64,000 nt of DNA. Source: Deltaproteobacteria bacterium. GTDB lineage: Bacteria > Myxococcota_A > Polyangia > DRWM01 > JAAZOP01. Shown piece by piece: positions 8,169 through 15,849 of this stretch. The notes beneath the pieces were generated by a model. That model was not told where the DNA came from, searched no databases, and saw only the letters and a list, made by a program, of their open reading frames with translations. Every line of letters begins with the position of its first letter. Position 1 is the first letter of the stretch. The stretch is from the NCBI GenBank assembly GCA_016218815.1, contig JACRCX010000054.1:62001-126000 (forward strand), in the 5' to 3' direction. The position numbers and the translations under genes are program-made.

Positions 8169-9167
8169 TCACCAGGGGAGGAGACGGTACAGCTTCGCGA
8201 ACATCTCGTACACTTCGATCCAATTCCGCAGGTCGCCGGCGGAGCGCAGGTGAGCGTGCTTGCTGACCATGATCCAGCTCATGTGCGCCGCGCCGTCCTT
8301 GCAGGTCGAACAGTCGCGCGTCGCGGAGGTGCAGCAGCGGTGCGTCGTGCGCAGGTCGCTCGCCCAGCGCACGAAGCGGATCAGGCGTCGCGGCCGCGGC
8401 TGGCGGGTGTCCATCGATTCCGTGACCGAGGGGCATTCGTTCCAGCCGAAGGGACGGCCGAACATCCGGCCGGTCGTGAGCACCTCGTGGTAGTAGCGGG
8501 CCGAAACGACGGTGTCCGGGTAGCGCTCGAGCAGCCCGTCCAGCTCGGCGCGCAGCTCGGCGAGCCGCGCCTGCTCCCAGTTGAACCCGTCCGCGCCCTC
8601 GTCGTTGGACAGGAGCTGGTAGTGGACCTTGAGGCCGACGTCGCGGATACGCCGCGTCATCCGCTCGACGCGTCCGACCTGGCGCGGGGTGATCGTGTAC
8701 AGATAGTAGGCCAGCGGGTCGCCGGCGTAATGGCGCGAGGAGACGGCGAAGGTGTCCCGCCCGCGCAGCTCGCGCTCGTCTTCCTCGTCGCCCCACAGCG
8801 AAATTCCGACCATCATCTCCGGGAAGCGGTCGCGCGGGGCCTTGAGCAAACCGTTGGTCGCGCAGTACGTCGGGAGGCGCCGGTAGAACGCCTCGATCCG
8901 GTCGAGGTACAGGGTCGGCTCGCCGCCGATCAGGATCGCGAGGTTCACGCCCCGCGTCCGCTCGCGCTCGATGAATGCCTCCCAGGCGCCGAGGTCCTTT
9001 TCCTCGGCCGCCGCGCGGTGCTCGTCCGAGGAGAAGAAGAAGCAGCCCTTGCAGCGGAGGTTGCAGCGGTCGGTGACGTCGTAGATCGAGCTGCGGATGT
9101 TGAGGTGGGAGATGCGCTTGTAGCGCTCGTACCAGGCGTCCTCGAGGAGGGAGCGGACGGTGAGCAT
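8169..9167 (-). CDS. Radical SAM protein with C-terminal Cys cluster
   Basis: A 332-residue radical SAM enzyme. The [4Fe-4S]/SAM motif is CNLRCKGC (Cys35, 39, 42) inside SIYDVTDRCNLRC, followed by an LIGGEPT loop that matches the GGE SAM-binding element. Near the C-terminus RCCTSATRDCSTCK supplies more Cys, as in SPASM/twitch auxiliary clusters. It is a paralogue of the protein at 9748-10863: both have (S/T)YDVT-x-RCNLRC-x-GC, three aromatic residues after the third Cys, and a similar overall plan. Its substrate is unknown. The place between ketosynthase and lipoprotein genes suggests it modifies the acyl product or an ACP-bound chain. Confidence 0.85.
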   Translation of the reverse strand: MLTVRSLLEDAWYERYKRISHLNIRSSIYDVTDRCNLRCKGCFFFSSDEHRAAAEEKDLGAWEAFIERERTRGVNLAILIGGEPTLYLDRIEAFYRRLPTYCATNGLLKAPRDRFPEMMVGISLWGDEEDERELRGRDTFAVSSRHYAGDPLAYYLYTITPRQVGRVERMTRRIRDVGLKVHYQLLSNDEGADGFNWEQARLAELRAELDGLLERYPDTVVSARYYHEVLTTGRMFGRPFGWNECPSVTESMDTRQPRPRRLIRFVRWASDLRTTHRCCTSATRDCSTCKDGAAHMSWIMVSKHAHLRSAGDLRNWIEVYEMFAKLYRLLPW

Positions 9168-9175
9168 GCCTCGGC

Positions 9176-9748
9176 CTACTGGAAGAACGCCTGCTGGAAA
9201 CCCTGGTCCGAGAGCATGCCGGCGACGGCGGCGTCCGCGATGCGGTAGACCCGGTCCTCCAGTACCTGGGCGTCGTCGGTCGCCAGGCGCGGGAACTCGA
9301 CGCGGTACTCCTGCTGGTAGAGCGTCGAATCGTATTTGTTGAGCACCATCTGGTAGTGGAAGGCAGAGTCGTCCCAGGAGGTCACCGCGAGCTGCAGCTC
9401 GGCGACGCGGGGATCGAGCGGCTGGGGCGGATCGACGATGACCTGCATGCCGAGGCCGGCCATGGCGCGGGCGAACGAGTCGCGGACGAACCCGGCCAGC
9501 GTCGGGGCGACCTCGTAGGTCACCGAGCCGTCGGGGCTGTAGTACCAGTACTGGCGCGTCGTGTTCGTGGACAGGTTCACGAACGTGGTGAGGTAGATCG
9601 GCTGTCCCTGGTACGCCCGCAGCTCGGCCGGCATCTGCGGGATGTAGCGCTGGGAGTCGACATAGACGAAGGCGCCGCCGCGACGGCAGCCGGCGACGGC
9701 GAGCAGCGACAGCGACGCCACGAGGGCCAAACGCATCGTGCGATTCAT
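9176..9748 (-). CDS. Secreted lipoprotein of unknown function
   Basis: A 190-residue protein with a lipoprotein signal peptide: Arg-containing start, hydrophobic stretch and lipobox LAVAGC at about residues 16-21. The mature part is rich in Tyr, Gln and beta-strand-like segments, with no motif I recognise. The ATG at 9748 overlaps the stop of the upstream radical SAM gene (ATGA) and the next radical SAM gene starts 8 bases after its stop, so it is co-translated with two radical SAM genes. A role in handling or exporting the pathway product at the envelope is inferred from this position only; aryl-polyene loci also encode small lipoproteins. Confidence 0.75.
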   Translation of the reverse strand: MNRTMRLALVASLSLLAVAGCRRGGAFVYVDSQRYIPQMPAELRAYQGQPIYLTTFVNLSTNTTRQYWYYSPDGSVTYEVAPTLAGFVRDSFARAMAGLGMQVIVDPPQPLDPRVAELQLAVTSWDDSAFHYQMVLNKYDSTLYQQEYRVEFPRLATDDAQVLEDRVYRIADAAVAGMLSDQGFQQAFFQ

Positions 9749-10863
9749 CAACGCCCCTCCTCCCCCCCGGCCCGCGGCGGGACCGGCGGCTGCCGGCACA
9801 GGTTCGTGCCCTTCTCGTACCCCGCCACCCAGACGGCCAGGTACGTATCGACGTAGTCGAGCCAGGCGCGGAAGGTGTCCGGTCGTGCGGCGTGACGGTG
9901 CATGCGTGCGGTGACCACGGCGCTGCCCGAGGCGTAGTGGCGACAATCCGCGCAGTCCGTGTCCGGGACGCAGCACGAGACGCGGCGGTCCCAGCTCAGG
10001 TCGGTGCGATACTGGCGGAACGAGCGGCCCAGGCCGATGAAGGTCGACGGGTTGCAGCGGGGGTACGAGCATCCGAAGAGGTCGTGCAGGCCGAGCGGTT
10101 GGGTGTGGGCGACGGCACTGTAGGGCGAGAAGAGGACGTGCCGCGGATGGCGGTCGATGAGCTCCAGCATCCGCGCCCGCGCCGCCGCCAGCGACGCCGC
10201 GTCGTGGCGCAGCGGTCCGGAGTAGCCCACCGGGGCGGAGAACATATTGAAGGTCACCTTCGCGTCCGCCGCCGCGAGGCTCGCCACGACGTCGCCCGCC
10301 TGGTCGATGTTCTCCCGGGTGAACGTGTACACGAACACCGCGCGCGGGTCGCCTCGCCACACCTCGAGCTGCCGGCGCAGCATGCCGGGCATGCCCCGCA
10401 CCCGGGCGCTCGTCGCGTCGTCGCCCCACACCGAGACGTGCATGCGGTAGCCGATCGCCGGCGGGACGGGAAGCACGCCGTTGGTCGCCACGCACCCCAG
10501 GGGGATCGCGTCGTGACATGCCTGCAGGACGTCGGGCGCCAAGGCCGGCTCCGCCCCCGCCAGCACCACGTACGTGATCCCCCGCGCCCGCTCGGCCTCC
10601 AGCAGCTTGCGCCAAGCCGCCGGATCCGGCGTTTCCCGCGCGAACTGCTTCTCGCCTTCGTAGTAGTAGCAGCCGTCGCAGCGCAGATTGCAGCGGTTCG
10701 TGACGTCGTAGGTCGACTCGCGAAGATAGAACCAGCGCCGCACCCGCTCGAACCGCTCTCCGACCTCCGGCAGCGCCAGGATCTCGCGGAAGCGCCACGT
10801 CGCCCGCTCCACGGCGGGTCGCTCGACGGCCGGAATGGTCAACCGTTCCTGCATCGAATCCAT
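9748..10863 (-). CDS. Radical SAM protein, paralogue of 8169-9167
   Basis: A 371-residue radical SAM enzyme. The cluster motif is CNLRCDGC (Cys58, 62, 65) in STYDVTNRCNLRC, with a VLAGAEP loop in place of the GGEP element, so the second Gly of the usual motif has changed. Toward the C-terminus are FGCSYPRC and SCCVPDTDCADC, enough Cys for one or two auxiliary Fe-S clusters. The N-terminal 45 residues form an extension absent from its paralogue. It starts 8 bases after the ACP stop, which places ACP, radical SAM, lipoprotein and second radical SAM in one operon. Substrate unknown. Confidence 0.85.
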   Translation of the reverse strand: MDSMQERLTIPAVERPAVERATWRFREILALPEVGERFERVRRWFYLRESTYDVTNRCNLRCDGCYYYEGEKQFARETPDPAAWRKLLEAERARGITYVVLAGAEPALAPDVLQACHDAIPLGCVATNGVLPVPPAIGYRMHVSVWGDDATSARVRGMPGMLRRQLEVWRGDPRAVFVYTFTRENIDQAGDVVASLAAADAKVTFNMFSAPVGYSGPLRHDAASLAAARARMLELIDRHPRHVLFSPYSAVAHTQPLGLHDLFGCSYPRCNPSTFIGLGRSFRQYRTDLSWDRRVSCCVPDTDCADCRHYASGSAVVTARMHRHAARPDTFRAWLDYVDTYLAVWVAGYEKGTNLCRQPPVPPRAGGEEGR

Positions 10864-10871
10864 CCGACGGT

Positions 10872-11165
10872 TCAGGCGCCGCCGATCTTCGAACGGATGT
10901 ACTCCCGGATCGCGCGGACACTCTTCAGCCGCGGGTAGTCGTCCTCGTCGATCGCCACCCGGAACACGTCCTGCAGGACCAGCGCGACGGTCGTCAGGTC
11001 CATGCTGTCGATCCCCAGTTCGTCCACCAGGTCCAGTCCCACGTCGAACGTGTCTGCCGTGACGTCCTCGAGCTTCAGTTCGGAGATGAGGATTTCCGCG
11101 ATCCGCCGCTCCAAGCCCCGATCATCCAAGGTCCGGAGGTCCATCGCTCCCACGTTGCTCGCCAC
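10872..11165 (-). CDS. Acyl carrier protein
   Basis: A 97-residue acidic ACP. The phosphopantetheine attachment site is Ser54 in DELGIDSMDLT, at the start of the recognition helix. The chosen GTG start at 11165 has an AGGAG site 8 bases upstream; an in-frame ATG at 11144 is the alternative. A sigma70-like promoter lies just upstream, so this ACP probably heads the operon ACP, radical SAM, lipoprotein, radical SAM, KS, KS, thioesterase, DH-PPTase. The long N-terminal leader before helix 1 is unusual for a primary-metabolism ACP and fits a pathway-specific carrier. Confidence 0.92.
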   Translation of the reverse strand: MASNVGAMDLRTLDDRGLERRIAEILISELKLEDVTADTFDVGLDLVDELGIDSMDLTTVALVLQDVFRVAIDEDDYPRLKSVRAIREYIRSKIGGA

Positions 11166-11222
11166 CTCGACAACTCCTCTTCGCCCGTAACCTCGCGTGA
11201 GGAAGGAAGAAACAGCTTATTC

Positions 11223-11252
11223 TGGATAGCACGCGCGCGTCGGGGGCGTCAA
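11223..11252 (-). promoter_or_regulatory. Possible sigma70-type promoter for the ACP operon
   Basis: On the minus strand TTGACG (11252-11247) is followed after 18 bases by TATCCA (11228-11223). The only gap of this size in the leftward block lies here, and the predicted transcript would begin about 50 bases before the ACP start. The -10 match is moderate. Confidence 0.4.
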
Positions 11253-12007
11253 GGGCGATCGGGTCGGAGGGCGGGAAGGTAGCGGCGGCGCACCTCCTCC
11301 ACCCAGGACCCGAGCGGTTCGTCCGGACCGGGAAGCGCCACGCGCCCGAGGCGTTCGACGGACAGCTCGTTGGGCACGCAAGTGTGGAAGAGGAACCGCC
11401 CCGGCTCGAACAGTCGGTCGGTGCCGTCCACCCGGAGCAGCTCGACCGGGGCGCCGAAGCGGCGGGCCAGGCGGAAGGCGCCGGCCCGGAACGGCCCGAC
11501 GTCCGTTCCGCGCGCCCGGCGTCCCTCCGGGAAGACGAACACGTTCCCGCCCGCCTCCAGATGCCGCCGCAGCCGGTCCATCCGGCGCAGGAGACGCTTG
11601 TCGACCTCGCCCCCGGCCGGGAGGTAGCCGGCCGCCGCCAACGCCCAGCCGAACACCGGCACGCGGAAGAAGACCGGCTTCACGAACGTCGTGTGGCGCG
11701 GGAACAGGGTCACCAGCAGCAGGGGATCCAGGTACGAGCGGTGGTTGCAGACGACGATCGAGCCGTGGATGTCGCGAATCGTCGGATCGACCCGCCGCCG
11801 CAGACCGGGCGCCAGCAGCAACGCCAGGGCGAAGAACCCTCGCAGGTACCAGTGGTGCACCCGCTGGATCGCCGCGCGCGGGCGTCCGGAGACCAGCGCG
11901 ACGAGGTACGCGGGCGGCAGGAGGACGATTCCGCCGAGGAAGTAGATCCAGACCACGAGGGTCACGAACGCATCGACCGGTCGGCGAAGCGGCAGCGGCG
12001 GCGCCAT
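11249..12007 (-). CDS. 1-acyl-sn-glycerol-3-phosphate acyltransferase-like protein (PlsC family)
   Basis: A 252-residue membrane-associated acyltransferase. It has a hydrophobic N-terminal segment, then CNHRSYLD (the NHx4D catalytic motif, about residue 89), and FPEGRRARG (about residue 160), the substrate-phosphate motif. PlsC-family enzymes move acyl groups to lysophosphatidate or other hydroxyl acceptors; similar genes in aryl-polyene loci attach the finished chain to a lipid or sugar anchor. Four bases separate it from the upstream ketosynthase stop, so they share a transcript. Whether it serves phospholipid synthesis or this pathway cannot be told from sequence. Confidence 0.87.
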   Translation of the reverse strand: MAPPLPLRRPVDAFVTLVVWIYFLGGIVLLPPAYLVALVSGRPRAAIQRVHHWYLRGFFALALLLAPGLRRRVDPTIRDIHGSIVVCNHRSYLDPLLLVTLFPRHTTFVKPVFFRVPVFGWALAAAGYLPAGGEVDKRLLRRMDRLRRHLEAGGNVFVFPEGRRARGTDVGPFRAGAFRLARRFGAPVELLRVDGTDRLFEPGRFLFHTCVPNELSVERLGRVALPGPDEPLGSWVEEVRRRYLPALRPDRP

Positions 12008-12011
12008 CTGC

Positions 12012-13250
12012 CTATCCGCCGAAGCGCCGGAGGAACAGGCAGGTGTTGACGCCGCCGAACGCGAAGTTCTCCACCGCTGCGACCCGGATGTGCTCCTCGC
12101 GCGGCTGCATCGTGTGCCGCACGATCGCGCACCGCGGGTCCAACTCCTCCAGGTTCCGGGTCGGCACGACGAGACCGTGCTCCATCTGCAGCAGGGTCAG
12201 GATCGTCTCGATCGCGCCGCAAGCCCCCATCGTGTGCCCCAGGTGGCCCTTGAACCCCGTGACCCACGGTCGCTCGCCGCAGATGTTGCGGATCGCCTGG
12301 GCCTCGATCACATCGCCCATGCGCGTCCCCGTGGCGTGCGCGCTGATGAAGTCGACCTCGTCCGGCGCGAGCTTCGCGCTCTCCAGGCCCATCCGCAGCG
12401 TCTGCTCGACGCCCGCGAGGTTGGGCAGGATCATGTCCCCGCCGTTGTTGCCGCAGCCAAAGCCGATCACCTCGCCCAGGATCGGCGCCCCGCGCCGCCG
12501 CGCCGCCTCCAGGTCCTCCAGGAGCACCGCCGCCGCCCCCTCGCCGACCACCAACCCGTCGCGCCGCGCGTCGAACGGCCGCGGCGTCCGCGACGGCGCG
12601 TCGTTGAACGCCGTCGACGTCGCGAGGAGGTGGTCGAAGACCGCCACCGTCACGGTGTCGTACTCGTCCGCTCCGCCGCAGAGCATCGCGTCCTGCAGCC
12701 CGTAGCGCACCGCCTCGTAGCCGAAGCCGATCGATTGCGCGCTCGTCGTGCAGGCCGTGTTCGACGAGATCACCCTGCCGGTGATGTGGAACATGCGCGT
12801 GATGTTCACGGCCGTCGTATGGACCATGGCTTTGAGGTAGTCCGACGCCCCGATGGCGTGGAACCGGGACTCCGAGTGGCTGAGGAAGCTCGCGTAGAGC
12901 GAGCGCTGGACGCTGAGGCTGCCGTGCAGCGAGCCGAACGCCACTCCCATCCGGCCCGACGAGAGGAAGGTGCCCGGCAGGCCGGCCTGCTCGAGGATCT
13001 CGCCGGCGACGCGGCAAGCGAGCATGCCGACGGGGCCCATGGTCTTGCGCCACTTGCGATCGAAGTGGAATTCCAGCGGCGGGTCGATCGTCCCGAAGAC
13101 CTGGCTCCGCAGGAACTTGCCGAGCATCGGATCGGGGCGCAGGGGCCGCACGCCCGACACCCCGTGCGTCACGTTCTCCCAGATGGCCGGCAGGGTGACG
13201 CCGATGGGGGTCAGCGCTGCGGCGGCCGTGATGACGACTCGACGTTCCAT
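12012..13250 (-). CDS. Beta-ketoacyl-ACP synthase II-like ketosynthase
   Basis: A 412-residue FabF-class condensing enzyme with nucleophile SSNTACTTSAQSIG (Cys167) and His motifs SAHATGTRMGD and KGHLGHTMGACGAIE. The insertion LHGSLSVQRSLYASFLSH and the ENFAFGGVNT end distinguish it from the two ketosynthases at 5.6-8.1 kb. It leads the leftward block and is followed at 4 bases by the acyltransferase. With the fused KS at 25-27.6 kb the window encodes four intact ketosynthase active sites, far more than one fatty-acid pathway needs. Confidence 0.92.
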   Translation of the reverse strand: MERRVVITAAAALTPIGVTLPAIWENVTHGVSGVRPLRPDPMLGKFLRSQVFGTIDPPLEFHFDRKWRKTMGPVGMLACRVAGEILEQAGLPGTFLSSGRMGVAFGSLHGSLSVQRSLYASFLSHSESRFHAIGASDYLKAMVHTTAVNITRMFHITGRVISSNTACTTSAQSIGFGYEAVRYGLQDAMLCGGADEYDTVTVAVFDHLLATSTAFNDAPSRTPRPFDARRDGLVVGEGAAAVLLEDLEAARRRGAPILGEVIGFGCGNNGGDMILPNLAGVEQTLRMGLESAKLAPDEVDFISAHATGTRMGDVIEAQAIRNICGERPWVTGFKGHLGHTMGACGAIETILTLLQMEHGLVVPTRNLEELDPRCAIVRHTMQPREEHIRVAAVENFAFGGVNTCLFLRRFGG

Positions 13251-13295
13251 CGCTCCCGCGCCGCGCGGCGAGGCGGCGCCGCGCGGACCGCACCT

Positions 13296-13323
13296 CCTAT
13301 CGTGCGCCGCACCGGAACGTCAA
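13296..13323 (-). promoter_or_regulatory. Possible promoter for the ketosynthase-acyltransferase unit
   Basis: Minus strand TTGACG (13323-13318) and GATAGG (13301-13296) are 16 bases apart, about 45 bases before the ketosynthase ATG. The -35 hexamer is the same TTGACG as at the ACP operon promoter. The -10 element is weak. Confidence 0.3.
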
Positions 13324-13414
13324 GGGGAGTGCGGGACGAGCGGGAGGGGTTGGTGGATCGGAGAAGTTGTCGGTGGGTCGTCCGGGACGAGTCACGGGTC
13401 CGGAGGAGAAGGGC

Positions 13415-14689
13415 TCAGCCGCGTCCGGCCTTCCGGCCCGCTGGCCGTCGGCGGCGTCGGGCGACCAGAGCCGCCGCGAGCAAGCCGGCAGCCCAGAATG
13501 GCGGCGACCGGCCGCCCGCGGCGCAGCCGCATCCAGCATCCCCACCGGAGGCAGGCGGCGCGGCGTCGCCCGCCTCGGCGCCCGAGTCGAAGCGCGGGAC
13601 GTCGAGACGCGCGCCGTCGGGCGCGTCGGCGGCCCCGTCCGCGGGGGCGGCATCCGGCGCCCCGTCCGGCGCCCCGTCCGGCGCTCCGTCCATCCCGTCG
13701 GGGACGCCGCCGTCCCCGCCGCAGTCCTCGTCCGTCGCGCCGTCGCAGTCGTCGTCACGCCCGTTGCAGACCTCGGCCGCCCCCGGATGCACGTCGGCGT
13801 TGCCGTCGTCGCAATCCGTCCCGGCCGCGTACCCGTCGCCGTCCCCGTCCGTGGGTGCCACGTCGTCCACGACGACCTCGACCCACACCCGGTCGCCGAA
13901 GCGGTGCGTCCCGACGCGGTCCATCCGCCAGTAGCCGCGGTAGGTGCCGGGCGAGAGCGGGGCGGTCAGCGGCACGTCCCAGTCCCGGGTCGCGCCGGGT
14001 CCGACGCTCGTCCCGTCGGGCAGGAGCGTCTGCTCCGCGGCACCGAACCGCTCATCGCCGTCGAACGCCCAGACGTAGTTGTCGCCGGGGGTCCAGGTGG
14101 TGTCCCCCGCGTTGCGCATCGTCCAGCGTTTGACGAACGACTCGCCGGGGCGGAAATGCGTGCCGTCGGGAACCGTTTCCGAGACGAAATCGGCGTCGTC
14201 GTTGGTCGGGGGCGGCGGCGGTCCCGACGGATTGTAGATGAAGCCCCCGGTGGCGAAGCCCGCCGGGCGGGTGCGGCTGTGCGTGCCGCACGGTCCGCCC
14301 CAGGACTGCTCGGTCGAGTCGAAGCTGCCGTCCGCGTGTGCCGTGACCACCCAGCCGACGTGGCCCCACGTGCTGCACGTGCCGCTGGGCTCGCAGACGA
14401 AGATGCTCCCGTCCGCCGGCGTTCCTCCCGTCGGGTAGCCGTAGCTCGCCGCGTTGTCGTTCCACGTGTTCGCGTCGGTGCACCACTCGAGCGCCCGGCC
14501 CCAGTTGCAGCAGGCCGAGTGCCAGGCGTGCCAGACGCAGTTGCCGCACGTCCCGTCGCACAGGCAGTAGTTGTCCCGCCCGCACGTGCACGTGTCGTAC
14601 TCGCCCCCGCACTCGTAGACGGCGGCCGCGGGCGGCGCCTGGAGGAGCGTCGCCAGGACCAGAACCGCGGCCGGGAGGTTCCGCGTCAT
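13415..14689 (-). CDS. Secreted CHAP-domain protein with Ig-like and MopE motifs and MYXO-CTERM tail
   Basis: A 424-residue exported protein. After a signal peptide (cut near AAA-VYE) comes a Cys-rich CHAP-like segment with the nucleophile region GNCVWHAWHSA and the His motif WGHVGWVV, the layout of CHAP amidase/peptidases. Residues about 175-285 resemble the NBR1-type Ig-like domain (RWTMRNAGDTTWTPG). Then DGDGDGYAAGTDCDDGN and EVCNGRDDDCDGATDEDC form a MopE-type putative metal-binding motif, followed by an Asp/Pro/Ala linker with repeated DGAP. The end GCGCAAGG, a hydrophobic helix and RRRRRP is a MYXO-CTERM tail. ATGA overlap couples it to the upstream gene. Confidence 0.85.
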   Translation of the reverse strand: MTRNLPAAVLVLATLLQAPPAAAVYECGGEYDTCTCGRDNYCLCDGTCGNCVWHAWHSACCNWGRALEWCTDANTWNDNAASYGYPTGGTPADGSIFVCEPSGTCSTWGHVGWVVTAHADGSFDSTEQSWGGPCGTHSRTRPAGFATGGFIYNPSGPPPPPTNDDADFVSETVPDGTHFRPGESFVKRWTMRNAGDTTWTPGDNYVWAFDGDERFGAAEQTLLPDGTSVGPGATRDWDVPLTAPLSPGTYRGYWRMDRVGTHRFGDRVWVEVVVDDVAPTDGDGDGYAAGTDCDDGNADVHPGAAEVCNGRDDDCDGATDEDCGGDGGVPDGMDGAPDGAPDGAPDAAPADGAADAPDGARLDVPRFDSGAEAGDAAPPASGGDAGCGCAAGGRSPPFWAAGLLAAALVARRRRRPAGRKAGRG

Positions 14690-15651
14690 GGCGCACCTCC
14701 CGGGACGTCGACCAGCCGCCCGAGCAGGATCTCTCCCGTCGCCCAGTCGGCGAAGGCCAGGCGCCGGCCGTCCGGCGCGATCGCCGGCTGCATCTCCGCC
14801 GCGTCGGGCGTCGCCGTCAGCGCGGTGGAGGAACCGTCGCGCAGATCCAGTAGCCGCAGCTCCGATGCGGCCACGCGAGGCGCGTCGTCCGGTCCCGGCC
14901 CGGCCTGCGGAACGGCGTAGACCAGCCGCTCGCCGTCGGCCAGCCACGCCGGGTGCGCGCCGGGTCCGGCGAAGCACTCGTGGCCGTCGAGGCCCGCGAC
15001 ATGGAGGGTCGGGTCGAGCAGCGGTCCCGTCCACCAGGCGACCCGGGCCCCGTCCGCGCTCGCCCGCGGTCCCGCCGCGCCCTCGCTTGCGAGCACGCGG
15101 CGGTCGCCGCTCTCCCAGGCCTCGAGGCGCCCGCGGTACTCCTCGTACGCCACCCGCCGGCCGCGGCCGTCGAACAGGAGTTCCGCGTCGGCGGGCACGT
15201 CGCCCGCGGGAACCGTGGACGGCACGAACTCCGGGCGACCGGCGAGCCGGCCAGGGCCGGCCGCGAGACTGCGGAGCTGCCAGGCGCCGCTCGCGTCGTC
15301 GGCGCGGAACGCGACGCCCGAGCCGTCCGGGGCCCAGAACGCCGGCCCCTGGCAGGTCGTGTCGACTTCGTGCACCTCCCCCGTCCCGGGGTCCACCGTC
15401 CACAGGCCGACGCCGCGCCAGCCGGACAGGAGGAGTCGGTCCCCGTCGGGCGACCAGCGAGGGCTGACGAAGAACCGGTCCGCGCCGCCGGCAAGACGAT
15501 GGACGTCGATCAGTCGGAGGGGCCCCCCCGCGGCCCGCGGAGCGCTCGCGACCGCGGCACTCGTCGTGCCCGTCGGCTCGCCGGAACGGGACGGCCCGGC
15601 ATCGCACGCCGTTGTCGGCGCGATGAGCAGGCCGATCATCCACGCGCGCAT
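14686..15651 (-). CDS. TolB-like beta-propeller lipoprotein or secreted protein
   Basis: A 321-residue exported protein with PD40/WD40-like blades: SPRWSPDGDRLLLSG, FWAPDGSGVAFRAD and PAIAPDGRRLAFADW each carry the xPDGxxLxF pattern of TolB-type propellers. The start ATG at 15651 is set by an AGGAGGGATCAG ribosome site; the open frame to 15702 is not used. The signal sequence IGLLIAPTTACDAG has a Cys near position 20 that may be a lipidation site, although the preceding residues are not a classic lipobox. It is co-translated with the CHAP protein. Function unknown; propellers of this class usually bind partners in the periplasm. Confidence 0.75.
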   Translation of the reverse strand: MRAWMIGLLIAPTTACDAGPSRSGEPTGTTSAAVASAPRAAGGPLRLIDVHRLAGGADRFFVSPRWSPDGDRLLLSGWRGVGLWTVDPGTGEVHEVDTTCQGPAFWAPDGSGVAFRADDASGAWQLRSLAAGPGRLAGRPEFVPSTVPAGDVPADAELLFDGRGRRVAYEEYRGRLEAWESGDRRVLASEGAAGPRASADGARVAWWTGPLLDPTLHVAGLDGHECFAGPGAHPAWLADGERLVYAVPQAGPGPDDAPRVAASELRLLDLRDGSSTALTATPDAAEMQPAIAPDGRRLAFADWATGEILLGRLVDVPGGAP

Positions 15652-15849
15652 CTGATCCCTCCTTCCCCGAAACGGTCGGACGATTCCGCCCTGGCGAATC
15701 ATACCCGGCGGCGGCTCCGCCCGCCACGGCCCGGTCGGGCAGGGGCAGGGATAGTCGCGCAGATGCAGAGGCGCAGAGGGGGGGGGCGATTCCGGAGTTC
15801 GCGGAGATCGCGGGCGCCAACGCGGCTTCTTGCCGTTTGGCGGCCGGAA

